Shown here piece by piece: positions 7,650-15,828 of a stretch of DNA of 64,000 nucleotides. Each line of letters opens with the position of its first letter. Within the stretch, counting starts at the first letter, position 1. Under the pieces are notes generated by a model. That model was not told where the DNA came from, ran no database searches, and worked only from the letters and a program-made list of their open reading frames with translations. The position numbers were made by a program, and so were the translations under genes. The DNA is from Rathayibacter sp. VKM Ac-2857 (GTDB lineage: Bacteria > Actinomycetota > Actinomycetes > Actinomycetales > Microbacteriaceae), in the NCBI RefSeq assembly GCF_013205025.1, contig NZ_JABMLE010000003.1:62001-126000 (forward strand), read 5' to 3'.

Positions 7650-9833
7650 CTAGGCCGACGGGGTGCCGTCGACCGAGCCCAGCATGTCGCCGCCGCCGGC
7701 GCGGTCGACGAAGCAGTAGTAGCTGCGCTCACCGGCGTCCCACTGCTCCTGGGTCACGGGGAAGGAGGCGGAGACCTGCACGTCGCCGTAGGCCTCGGCG
7801 CCCGCGACGTCGACGACGCCCTGCGTCTGGCAGAGCGAGGCGACCGAGACGGCCAGCGCGTCCTGGCCGGGGAACGTCGCGTCGGTCAGCTCGCCGGTGG
7901 CGACCATCTCGCCGGTGTGGGCGGTGGCGCAGTCGACGACCGTGAAGGTCTCGGCCCAGACGGTGTCGAAGGGCTGCAGGCACTCGCCGCCGAGCAGGGC
8001 GGTCCAGGCGTAGCTGCCGGCGGGCAGCGGGCCGACGGTGGGCAGGGCGGCGGTCGGAGCGGTGGTCGGAGCGGTCGTGGCGGTCGCGCTGGGCTGGGCC
8101 GGAGCGGCGGTCGTCGCGGCCGGGACGGGCACGGCGGCCCGATCGTCGTTCGAGCCGACGGCGATCCCGATGGCGAGGATCGCGCCGAGCAGGAGCACGA
8201 CGCCCACGGCGATCAGGCCGATCAGGAGGCGCCGGCGGCTGCGCGTGCGCGCCGGGGCCGGAGCGCCGACGCTCGTGAGAGACGGGACCGGCTCGGCCGG
8301 AGGGGTCTTCGCGGGCTTCTCGGCGCGCGACCTCTCGGTGCGCGGCTTCTCGGCGCGGGTCTTCCGGGGCGGACGGGGCGAGCGCTTGGCGGCGTTGACG
8401 TGCGCGCGGGCGGGCGTGCTGAAGGGGGCGGCGGGCGGCGCGGCGGCAGGGGCGTCCTCGCGGGACGTCCCGTCCGCTCCGGCGTCCGCGCCGTCGGCCG
8501 GCTCGTCGGTTCCGGGGGCGTCGTCCTCGGGCTCGAGGTTCCAGGCGTAGGCGCCGGCGGTCTCGCGCCAGAGCTCCTCGTCGCCGCCGTCGACGTCGGA
8601 CTCGTCGCGCGGGGCGACGACGTCCTCCCAGACCGGCGGGGCGTCCCAGCCGCCGCGGGGGTCGGGCCACTGGTACACGTCGGGCTCCGCGGGCTCGCGG
8701 GGCTCGGGGGCGGTCGCGCCCTCGGGGCGGTCGCCGCGGGGCTCGGGGCGCTGCTCGTGACGGGGCGTGCGGAGCGCGGGCGGCGCGGTCGGCAGGTCGG
8801 CGGTCGGGGGCGCGGGCGGCAGGACGGGCGCGACCGGCAGCACGGGCGCGGGCGTCGGCGGCTCGGTGGCGGCCGGCGCCGCGCTCGGCGCAGCGGCCGC
8901 GGGCGGCTGGGGTGTCTGCGGGAGCACCGGACCGAGCGGGAAGCGGGGGGAGGGAGTGACGGGACGCTCGGAGGCGGGCTCCGCCGGCACCTCGGGGGTA
9001 GGCGTCGGAGGGGTCGGCTCGTCCGCGACGGACCTCGAACGGGGCGCGGTGAAGGCGGCCCAGATGCCGCGGCGCGCGGAGTCGCGCTCGGCGGCGGACT
9101 GCGCGTCGGACTGCGCGTCGGATTCGGCAGCCGGTGCGTCCGCCGCCGGCGGCATGGTCGCGGGGTCGTCGGAGCGGGCGGGCTCGGCGTCGGAGTTCGT
9201 CTCGATCTCGTCCTGAGACGCGGGCGCCGGCTCCGCGGGACGCTCGGGCTCGACGGGCTGCTCGACCTCGACGGACGACTCGCTCTCGACGGAGCGCTCG
9301 GGCTCGACGGACTGCTCGGGCTCGACGGACTGCTCGGGCTGGAAGGGTCGCTCAGGCTCGACAGGCTGCTCGCGCTCGACGGGCCTCTCGACCTCGACGA
9401 GGCGCTCGTTCTCGACGGGCTCGACGGACTGCTCGATCTCGACGACCTGCTCGGGCTGGGAGGGTCGCTCGAGCGCGGCGGACTGCTCCGGCTCGACGGG
9501 CTCCGACGCGCCGGGCTCCGACGCACCGGACTGCTCATTGTCGCGGCCCTGCTCGGGCTCGACGGGGGCCGCCACTTCGACGGGCTCCTCGCGGCGCTCC
9601 TGCTCGGGCTCGGCGGCCGGCGCGGCCTCGCTCGCGGGCGCCGGGGTCCGCGGCGCCTCGAAGATGCTCTTCAGGCGGCCGCCACTGAGCTGCTCGAGGA
9701 GCCACTCACTGCCGCCGGGGCGGCGCTCCGGCTCGGGGCGGTCCTCGCCCTCGCGCGGCTCCGTCACCTCGGGCTGCTCGCCGTCGGGCCGCCCGCCGTG
9801 CTGGTCGCCGCGCTCGCGGCCGTCGTCCACCAT
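7650..9833 (-). CDS. Large single-pass membrane protein with Pro/Glu repeats and septum-formation-like C-terminal domain
   Basis: 727 residues in three parts. The first 540 residues are cytoplasmic and low complexity, including an acidic block (nt about 9220-9555) of irregular VEPEQ/VEPER/VEREQ hexads and several Pro/Ala-rich stretches. A basic patch (RSRRR) leads into one transmembrane segment (nt about 8160-8226). The external C terminus (nt 7650 to about 8035) has GECLQPFDTVWAETFTVVDC, CATAHTGEMVATGEL and paired cysteines, the pattern of the actinobacterial septum-formation domain (Septum_form). A role in cell envelope or division is inferred from that family only. ATG overlaps the pyrE stop by one base (TGATG), which suggests translational coupling. 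Confidence 0.75.
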   Translation of the reverse strand: MVDDGRERGDQHGGRPDGEQPEVTEPREGEDRPEPERRPGGSEWLLEQLSGGRLKSIFEAPRTPAPASEAAPAAEPEQERREEPVEVAAPVEPEQGRDNEQSGASEPGASEPVEPEQSAALERPSQPEQVVEIEQSVEPVENERLVEVERPVEREQPVEPERPFQPEQSVEPEQSVEPERSVESESSVEVEQPVEPERPAEPAPASQDEIETNSDAEPARSDDPATMPPAADAPAAESDAQSDAQSAAERDSARRGIWAAFTAPRSRSVADEPTPPTPTPEVPAEPASERPVTPSPRFPLGPVLPQTPQPPAAAAPSAAPAATEPPTPAPVLPVAPVLPPAPPTADLPTAPPALRTPRHEQRPEPRGDRPEGATAPEPREPAEPDVYQWPDPRGGWDAPPVWEDVVAPRDESDVDGGDEELWRETAGAYAWNLEPEDDAPGTDEPADGADAGADGTSREDAPAAAPPAAPFSTPARAHVNAAKRSPRPPRKTRAEKPRTERSRAEKPAKTPPAEPVPSLTSVGAPAPARTRSRRRLLIGLIAVGVVLLLGAILAIGIAVGSNDDRAAVPVPAATTAAPAQPSATATTAPTTAPTAALPTVGPLPAGSYAWTALLGGECLQPFDTVWAETFTVVDCATAHTGEMVATGELTDATFPGQDALAVSVASLCQTQGVVDVAGAEAYGDVQVSASFPVTQEQWDAGERSYYCFVDRAGGGDMLGSVDGTPSA

Positions 9834-10381
9834 CAGCTCAGACCGAGGTCGGCCAGCCCGATCGCGGCGAAGTAGGGGTAGCCGGCGCCCTCGATGATCT
9901 CGCGGGCCCCGGTCGCGCGGTCGACGACGACGGCGACGCCGGCGATCTCGGCGCCGACCTTGAGCAGCGCCTCGATGGCGGCGAGCGGCGAGCCGCCGGT
10001 GGTGGAGGTGTCCTCGACGACGACGACGCGCTTGCCGGCGAGGTCCGGGCCCTCGACCTGGCGGCCGCGGCCGTGGTCCTTGGGCGCCTTGCGCACGACG
10101 AAGGCGTCGTACTCGAGGCCGCGGAGGACGCCGCGGTGCAGGATCGCGGACGCGATGGGGTCGGCGCCCATCGTCAGACCGCCGACGGCGTCGACGCGCT
10201 CGATCGGAGCGATCAGGTCGAGCATCACGTCGCCGATCAGCGGAGCGACCCGGTGGTCGAGGCTGACGCGGCGCAGGTCGACGTAGTAGCTCGCCTTCTT
10301 GCCGCTCGTCAGGGTGAAGTCCCCGTGGAAGACGGCGTCGGAGCCGATGTACTCGATGAGCTGCTGGCGTGCGTCGGTCAC
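9833..10381 (-). CDS. pyrE: Orotate phosphoribosyltransferase
   Basis: 182 residues. The enzyme converts orotate and PRPP to orotidine 5'-monophosphate in pyrimidine synthesis. Visible landmarks are FTLTSGKKASYYVDLR near residue 21 (substrate loop), GGLTMGADPIA, the flexible-loop Lys/Arg region RKAPKDHGRG, and the PRPP signature VVVVEDTSTTGGSP near residue 120. Length is normal for the short actinobacterial form. It heads a gene string running pyrE, septum-formation-like gene and TrmH, and its stop codon overlaps the next start. Confidence 0.96.
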   Translation of the reverse strand: MTDARQQLIEYIGSDAVFHGDFTLTSGKKASYYVDLRRVSLDHRVAPLIGDVMLDLIAPIERVDAVGGLTMGADPIASAILHRGVLRGLEYDAFVVRKAPKDHGRGRQVEGPDLAGKRVVVVEDTSTTGGSPLAAIEALLKVGAEIAGVAVVVDRATGAREIIEGAGYPYFAAIGLADLGLS

Positions 10382-10403
10382 GCGCCTACTCTACGGGGCA
10401 CGC

Positions 10404-12452
10404 CTACGGCGCGGACTCGGCCCCGCCCGCGCGCGTCGCGCCGGCCTTCTCGCCCTGCCCCTCCTCGGCTCCGCCGCGGAACTGCGTCATGTAGAGGTCG
10501 TAGTACGCGCCGCGGCGCTGGAGCAGCGCATCGTGGGCGCCCTGCTCGACGATGCGGCCGGCCTCCATCACGAGGATGGTGTCGGCGTCGCGGATGGTGG
10601 AGAGGCGGTGCGCGATCACGAACGACGTGCGGTCGGTGCGCAGCGCCGCCATCGCGTGCTGGACGAGCAGCTCGGTGCGGGTGTCGACCGAGGAGGTCGC
10701 CTCGTCGAGGATGAGCAGCGACGGGTTGGCGAGGAACGCGCGGGCGATCGTGATCAGCTGGCGCTCACCGGCCGAGACGCTGCCGCCGTCGGCGTCGAGC
10801 ACCGTGTCGTAGCCGTCCGGCAGCTGCTGCACGAAGCGGTCGACCATCGTCGCCCGGGCGGCGTCGGCGATCTCCTCGTCGGTGGCGTCGAGGCGGCCGT
10901 AGCGGATGTTCTCGCGGATCGTGCCCTGGAAGAGCCAGGCGTCCTGGAGCACCATGCCCACGCGCGAGCGGAGATCGCCGCGGCCGATCCGCGTGATGTC
11001 GACGCCGTCGAGCAGGATGCGCCCGCCGGTGAGCTCGTAGAAGCGCATCACCAGGTTGACCAGCGTGGTCTTGCCGGCGCCGGTCGGGCCGACGATGGCG
11101 ACCGTCTGGCCGGGCTGGGCCGAGAAGGTCAGGCCCTCGATCAGCGGCTGCTCCGGGTCGTAGGAGAAGGAGACGTCCTGGAACTCGACGTGGCCGTCGG
11201 TGCGCTCGGGGAGCGAGTCGACCGGGGTCTCGGGCTCCTGCTCGTCCGCGTCGAGCAGCTCGAAGGTGCGCTCGGCCGAGGCGACGCCCGACTGCAGCAT
11301 GTTCGCCATGCTCGCGAGCTGCGTCACCGGCTGGGTGAACTCGCGCGAGTACTGGATGAACGCGGTCGCGTCGCCGAGGGTCAGCTGGCCGGAGGCGACC
11401 CGCAGCCCGCCGACGACGGCGATCAGCACGTAGGAGAGGTACGACACGAAGGTCATCGCCGGCATGATCATGCCCGAGACGAACTGGGCGCCGAACGAGG
11501 CCGAGTAGAGCGCGTCGTTCCGGCGGTCGAACTCCTCGAGCATCTCGCGGTCGCGGCCGAAGGTGCGGACGATCTCGAGGCCGGAGAAGGTCTCCTCGAT
11601 GTGGCCGTTCAGCGCGCCGGTGTTCTTCCACTGCGCGGCGAACAGCTTCTGCGAGCGGGCGCCGATGACGCCAGCGATCACGCCGGAGAGCGGGATCGAG
11701 ACCAGCGCGATCAGCGCGAGCTGCCAGGAGACGATGAACATCATCACGGCGATGCCGATGATGGTCAGCACCGACTGGACGAGCTGCGAGAACGCCTGCT
11801 GGAGTGCCGTCTGGATGTTGTCCACGTCGTTGGTCACGCGCGACATCACGTCGCCGCGCTGCCGGGTGTCGAAGAAGCGCAGCGGCAGGCGGTTGAGCTT
11901 CGCCTCGATGTCCTGGCGGAGCCCGAAGACCACCCGCATGACGAGGCCGTTGAGGATGTAGCCCTGGGCCCACATCAGCACCGACGCGACGACGTACATC
12001 AGCAGCACGATGATGATGAGGCGGCCGAGCACCGTGAAGTCGATGCCCTCGCCGGGGACGATCGCGGTCTTCGAGAGCATGTCGGCGAAGGTGCCGTTGC
12101 CCTCCGCCCGCTGCTGCTCGATGATCTGCTCGAGCGGGACGCCGGCGGGCAGCTGCGAGCCGATCACCCCGTTGAAGATGGTGTCCATCGCCTGGCCGAG
12201 GATCTTCGGCGCGATGACGGTGAGGACGACCGACGCCGAGACGAGGGCGACGACCAGGATCATCCGGGCGCGCTCGGGGCCGAGCAGGCTGAACAGCCGC
12301 TTGGCGGAGGGCCAGAAGTTCTGCGCCTTCCGCGCGGGCGGGCCGTCGCCGAACATGCCGCCGTCGGCCTCGCCGGGCTCGAACTCGGGCTCGAGCTCGG
12401 AGGTCTCGGCGACCGGCGCCGCCTGGGCCTCGGTGTCGCGTGCGCGTGCCAT
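10404..12452 (-). CDS. ABC exporter half-transporter, canonical ATPase subunit
   Basis: 682 residues: an N-terminal cytosolic extension, six-helix type I exporter domain (about residues 70-390) and an ATPase domain. Walker A is GPTGAGKTT, the signature is SAGERQ, Walker B is LLILDEATSSVD with the catalytic Glu, and the switch His is present (FVIAHRLST). Together with the next-door half-transporter this should form a heterodimeric multidrug/lipid-type exporter. The start codon follows the partner's stop by one base, so the two are one transcript with coupled translation. Substrate not predictable. A 70-residue acidic N terminus is longer than usual. Confidence 0.93.
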   Translation of the reverse strand: MARARDTEAQAAPVAETSELEPEFEPGEADGGMFGDGPPARKAQNFWPSAKRLFSLLGPERARMILVVALVSASVVLTVIAPKILGQAMDTIFNGVIGSQLPAGVPLEQIIEQQRAEGNGTFADMLSKTAIVPGEGIDFTVLGRLIIIVLLMYVVASVLMWAQGYILNGLVMRVVFGLRQDIEAKLNRLPLRFFDTRQRGDVMSRVTNDVDNIQTALQQAFSQLVQSVLTIIGIAVMMFIVSWQLALIALVSIPLSGVIAGVIGARSQKLFAAQWKNTGALNGHIEETFSGLEIVRTFGRDREMLEEFDRRNDALYSASFGAQFVSGMIMPAMTFVSYLSYVLIAVVGGLRVASGQLTLGDATAFIQYSREFTQPVTQLASMANMLQSGVASAERTFELLDADEQEPETPVDSLPERTDGHVEFQDVSFSYDPEQPLIEGLTFSAQPGQTVAIVGPTGAGKTTLVNLVMRFYELTGGRILLDGVDITRIGRGDLRSRVGMVLQDAWLFQGTIRENIRYGRLDATDEEIADAARATMVDRFVQQLPDGYDTVLDADGGSVSAGERQLITIARAFLANPSLLILDEATSSVDTRTELLVQHAMAALRTDRTSFVIAHRLSTIRDADTILVMEAGRIVEQGAHDALLQRRGAYYDLYMTQFRGGAEEGQGEKAGATRAGGAESAP

Positions 12453-12453
12453 C

Positions 12454-14187
12454 TCAGGCCACCCCTTCCACGCTCAGCTGGGATTCGACGATCTCGCGGT
12501 AGGTCGCGTTCGTCTCGAGGAGCTCGTCGTGCGTGCCGCGGCCGACGATGCGGCCCGCGTCGAGCACGACGATCTGGTCGGCGTTCCGGATCGTCGACAC
12601 GCGCTGGGCGACGATGATCACGGTCGCGTCGGTGGTCGCCTCGGCGAGGGACTCGCGCAGGCGCGCGTCGGTCGCGACGTCGAGCGCCGAGAACGAGTCG
12701 TCGAAGAGGTAGACGCGGGGCTTCGCGACGAGCGCCCGCGCGATGCAGAGCCGCTGGCGCTGCCCGCCCGAGACGTTGGTGCCGCCCTGCGAGACCGGCT
12801 CGTCGAGCCCGCGCTCCTTCGCGCGGACGAAGTCCTCGCCCTGGGCGATGCGCAGCGCCTCCCAGAGCTCGGCGTCCGTCGCGTCCGGGCGGCCGAAGCG
12901 GAGGTTGGAGGCGATGGTGCCCGAGAAGAGGTAGGGCCGCTGCGGCACGAGCCCGACGACCTTCGCGAGCTGGGCGCGGTCGAGCGAGGAGACGGGCACG
13001 CCGTCGATCGCGACCGAGCCCTCCTGCGGGTCGAACAGCCGCGGCACGAGGCCGAGCAGGGTCGTCTTCCCCGCGCCGGTCGAGCCGACGATGGCCGTCG
13101 TCCGGCCGGGCTCGGCGACGAGGTCGAGCTGCGCGAGCACGGGGCGCTCGGCGCCGGGGTAGCCGAAGACCACGCCGGAGAACTCGACGCGGCCGACGGC
13201 CGGAGCGTCGACGCCGCCGGTCGGCGTGGTCAGGCTGGTCCGGGTGTCGAGGACCTCCTGGATGCGCTCGGAGCAGACCACGGCGCGCGGGATCATCATC
13301 ACCATGAAGACGCCCATCATCACGGCGGTGAGGATCTGCAGCAGGTACTGGAGGAACGCGGTCAGCGAGCCGATCTGCATCTGACCCGCGTCGACCCGGT
13401 GCCCGCCGAACCAGAGCACGGCGGCCGTGGCGAGGTGCAGGATCATCATGATCGCCGGGAACATCAGCACGAAGATGTTGCCGACCTTGATCGACACCTC
13501 GGTGATCGCCTCGTTCGAGCGGCGGTAGCGCTCGGACTCGAAGGGCTCGCGGACGAAGGCGCGGACCACGCGGATGCCGGTGATCTGCTCGCGCAGCACC
13601 CCGTTGATCCCGTCGATGCGGTCCTGCATGAGTCGGAACAGCGGCAGCAGCAGGAAGACCAGCACGCCGACGACGACGAAGAGCACGGGCACCGAGACCC
13701 AGACCAGCCAGGAGAGACCCGCGTCCTCGCGCAGGGCGAAGACGATCCCGCCGATGCACATGATCGGCGTCGACACCATGAAGTTGAGCGTCATCAGCAC
13801 GAGCATCTGCACCTGCTGCACGTCGTTGGTGCCGCGGGTGATCAGGGTCGCGGTGCCGAAGCGGCCGACCTCGAGCCCGCTCAGCGAGTCGACCCGGCGG
13901 TAGACGTCGCGGCGCAGGTCGCGGCCGACGGCCATCGCGGTGCGGGCGCCGAAGTAGACGCCGCCGATCGCCGCGGCGACCTGGACGAGGCAGACCGTGA
14001 GCATCGTCATGCCGGTGGCCCAGATGAAGTCGGTGTCGCCCTGGCCGATGCCCTGGTCGATGATCTCGGCGTTGAGGCTCGGCAGGTAGAGCGCCGCGAG
14101 GGTCGCGATCAGCTGGAGCACCACGACCGCCGCGATCGACCGGGAGTAGGGCTTCGCGTACGAGGACGCGAGACGGAGCAGGATCAT
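12454..14187 (-). CDS. ABC exporter half-transporter, degenerate ATPase subunit
   Basis: 577 residues: type I exporter membrane domain plus ATPase. Walker A is GSTGAGKTT and the signature VSGGQRQR is canonical, but Walker B ends FDDSFSALD, with Asp where the catalytic Glu is expected, and the switch position is Gln (VAQRVST) instead of His. This is the asymmetry known from TM287/288-, BmrCD- and TmrAB-type heterodimers, in which one nucleotide site hydrolyses slowly or not at all. First gene of the pair; its promoter lies in the 249-bp gap shared with divergent xthA. Confidence 0.93.
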   Translation of the reverse strand: MILLRLASSYAKPYSRSIAAVVVLQLIATLAALYLPSLNAEIIDQGIGQGDTDFIWATGMTMLTVCLVQVAAAIGGVYFGARTAMAVGRDLRRDVYRRVDSLSGLEVGRFGTATLITRGTNDVQQVQMLVLMTLNFMVSTPIMCIGGIVFALREDAGLSWLVWVSVPVLFVVVGVLVFLLLPLFRLMQDRIDGINGVLREQITGIRVVRAFVREPFESERYRRSNEAITEVSIKVGNIFVLMFPAIMMILHLATAAVLWFGGHRVDAGQMQIGSLTAFLQYLLQILTAVMMGVFMVMMIPRAVVCSERIQEVLDTRTSLTTPTGGVDAPAVGRVEFSGVVFGYPGAERPVLAQLDLVAEPGRTTAIVGSTGAGKTTLLGLVPRLFDPQEGSVAIDGVPVSSLDRAQLAKVVGLVPQRPYLFSGTIASNLRFGRPDATDAELWEALRIAQGEDFVRAKERGLDEPVSQGGTNVSGGQRQRLCIARALVAKPRVYLFDDSFSALDVATDARLRESLAEATTDATVIIVAQRVSTIRNADQIVVLDAGRIVGRGTHDELLETNATYREIVESQLSVEGVA

Positions 14188-14436
14188 GGGTCCTCCGGAC
14201 GGGAGCGGGGCAGGGAGGGGCGGAGGCGGTCGGCGAGCGACCGGAACGGGGGCGGCCGGGGCTTCGGGGCTCGGACCGAGCGGCGCGGAGGAGCGGCCGC
14301 TTCAGGGACGACGCAAGACAACCATCGACCACCGACACCGGTTCCGCAATCCGTCGCCCGGATGAGCGGCCCCGCGCGTCCGCGCGCGGCGTCCGTGTGC
14401 AGGAACCGTGTCGGCGGCGGCTCCTAGACTTCCGGA

Positions 14437-15276
14437 ATGCGCATCGCCACCTGGAACGTGAACTCCATCCGGGCCCGCACCGGCCGCGTCGTCGACTGGC
14501 TGGTGCGCGAGGACGTCGACGTCCTCGCCATGCAGGAGCTCAAGTGCAAGCCCGAGCAGTTCCCGCACGAGGCCTTCGCCCAGGCCGGGTACCACGTCGA
14601 GATGGTCGGCCTCAGCCAGTGGAACGGCGTCGGCATCGCCTCCCGCCTGCCGATGGAGGACGTCCAGGTCGGCTTCCCCGGCATGCCCGGCTTCGCCAAG
14701 GAGCCCGCGGCCGACGGCTCCTTCCCGCTCGAGGCCCGTGCGATCGGCGCGACGGTCGACGGCGTGCGCGTGTGGAGCCTCTACGTCCCCAACGGCCGCG
14801 CGGTCGGCGACCCGCACTGGCACTACAAGCTCGAGTGGTTCGCCGCGCTCGAGGCGAGCACCCGCGCCTGGCTCGCGGCCGAGCCCGACCTGCCGCTCGC
14901 CCTGGTCGGCGACTGGAACGTCGCCCCGCTCGACAGCGACGTCGGCGACCCGACGCTGGGCCCCGGATCCACGCACGTCTCCCCCGAGGAGCGCGCCGCC
15001 TTCGAGGCCTTCACCGCCGCGGGCCTGCACGACGTCGTCCGCCCGCTCGTCCCCGAGGGCTACACCTACTGGGACTACAAGCAGCTGCGGTTCCCGCGCA
15101 ACGAGGGGCTGCGGATCGACTTCGTGCTCGGCTCGCGCGCCTTCGGCGACCTGGTGACCGGCGCCTCGATCCACCGGAACGAGCGCAAGGGCGACGCCCC
15201 GAGCGACCACGTGCCGGTCGTGGTCGACCTCGATCTCGACACCTCGCTCGACGACGACCGCCCGATGATCTTCTGA
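14437..15276 (+). CDS. xthA: Exodeoxyribonuclease III / AP endonuclease family
   Basis: 279 residues of the endonuclease/exonuclease/phosphatase fold. MRIATWNVNSIRAR at the N terminus carries the conserved Asn, AMQELKC gives the metal-binding Glu34, LVGDWNVAP holds the catalytic Asp/Asn pair, and SDHVPVVVD near the C terminus provides the final Asp-His. The enzyme cleaves DNA at abasic sites in base excision repair and has 3'-5' exonuclease activity. It is followed after 2 bp by a small membrane protein gene on the same strand. Confidence 0.92.
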   Translation: MRIATWNVNSIRARTGRVVDWLVREDVDVLAMQELKCKPEQFPHEAFAQAGYHVEMVGLSQWNGVGIASRLPMEDVQVGFPGMPGFAKEPAADGSFPLEARAIGATVDGVRVWSLYVPNGRAVGDPHWHYKLEWFAALEASTRAWLAAEPDLPLALVGDWNVAPLDSDVGDPTLGPGSTHVSPEERAAFEAFTAAGLHDVVRPLVPEGYTYWDYKQLRFPRNEGLRIDFVLGSRAFGDLVTGASIHRNERKGDAPSDHVPVVVDLDLDTSLDDDRPMIF

Positions 15277-15278
15277 CC

Positions 15279-15797
15279 GTGGCCTCCTCGAAGAAGAAGC
15301 GCGCCCGCGCCGACCAGCAGCCGTCCGCCGCGCAGCGCCCGTCGACAGCCCAGCGCGCCGCCGCGAGCCGCCCGGCCGTGGCGCGGGCGCACGACGAGTT
15401 CCGCACCGAGGCCTACCGCTCGGTCCGCGAGACCTTCGCCGCCGGCAAGCCGCTGCGCCGCCGCTGGGACCTGGTGCTCTCGATCCTCGGCTGCCTCGCG
15501 CTCGGGCTGCTCTGCGTGGTGCTCGGCTATCTCGCCGCGATCCTCGCCGTCTTCCCCGGTCAGTGCGAGGGTCAGAACATCGCCTGCGACTACGACCGGA
15601 TCGACTGGGGCGTCTCGCTCGCCCTGATCGGCCCGCCGATCCTGACGCTGATCGCCGTGGGCGTGACGATCATCCGCTACCTCGTCGGCCGCCGGGTGTT
15701 CTGGATCCCGATCGTCGCCTTCGTGCTCTGCGTCGGCACCGCGTTCCTCGCGTCCTGGCTCGTCACCAGCTCGATCCCCGGCTCCGCGCTGGCCTGA
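15279..15797 (+). CDS. Small membrane protein with charged N terminus
   Basis: 172 residues from the GTG at 15279, two bases after the xthA stop. The first 75 residues are basic and Ala/Gln-rich (ASSKKKRARADQQ), then come three hydrophobic segments: residues about 66-92, 106-128 and 136-158 (rough). A loop between the first two contains two cysteines (QCEGQNIACDYD), which may form an external disulfide. I do not recognise a characterised family; it resembles uncharacterised Microbacteriaceae membrane proteins. Very likely translated with xthA, and closed by a strong hairpin terminator. Confidence 0.75.
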   Translation: MASSKKKRARADQQPSAAQRPSTAQRAAASRPAVARAHDEFRTEAYRSVRETFAAGKPLRRRWDLVLSILGCLALGLLCVVLGYLAAILAVFPGQCEGQNIACDYDRIDWGVSLALIGPPILTLIAVGVTIIRYLVGRRVFWIPIVAFVLCVGTAFLASWLVTSSIPGSALA

Positions 15798-15826
15798 GCG
15801 GGGCGGCCGTCAGCCGGCCGCCCCGC
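15798..15826. terminator. Strong hairpin terminator between convergent genes
   Basis: A perfect 12-bp stem, GCGGGGCGGCCG (15798-15809) with its complement at 15815-15826 and a 5-nt loop. It begins inside the stop region of the small membrane protein gene and ends next to the stop of the DUF4012 gene, serving both strands. Confidence 0.8.
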
Positions 15827-15828
15827 CG

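Noticed and set aside
10299-14427. Very long open frames on the plus strand (about 770 and 805 codons) opposite the ABC exporter genes
   Set aside because: Their translations are rich in Arg, Gly, His, Asp and Val in the pattern given by antisense reading of GC-rich genes, and they have no conserved motifs. The minus-strand genes explain the region fully.
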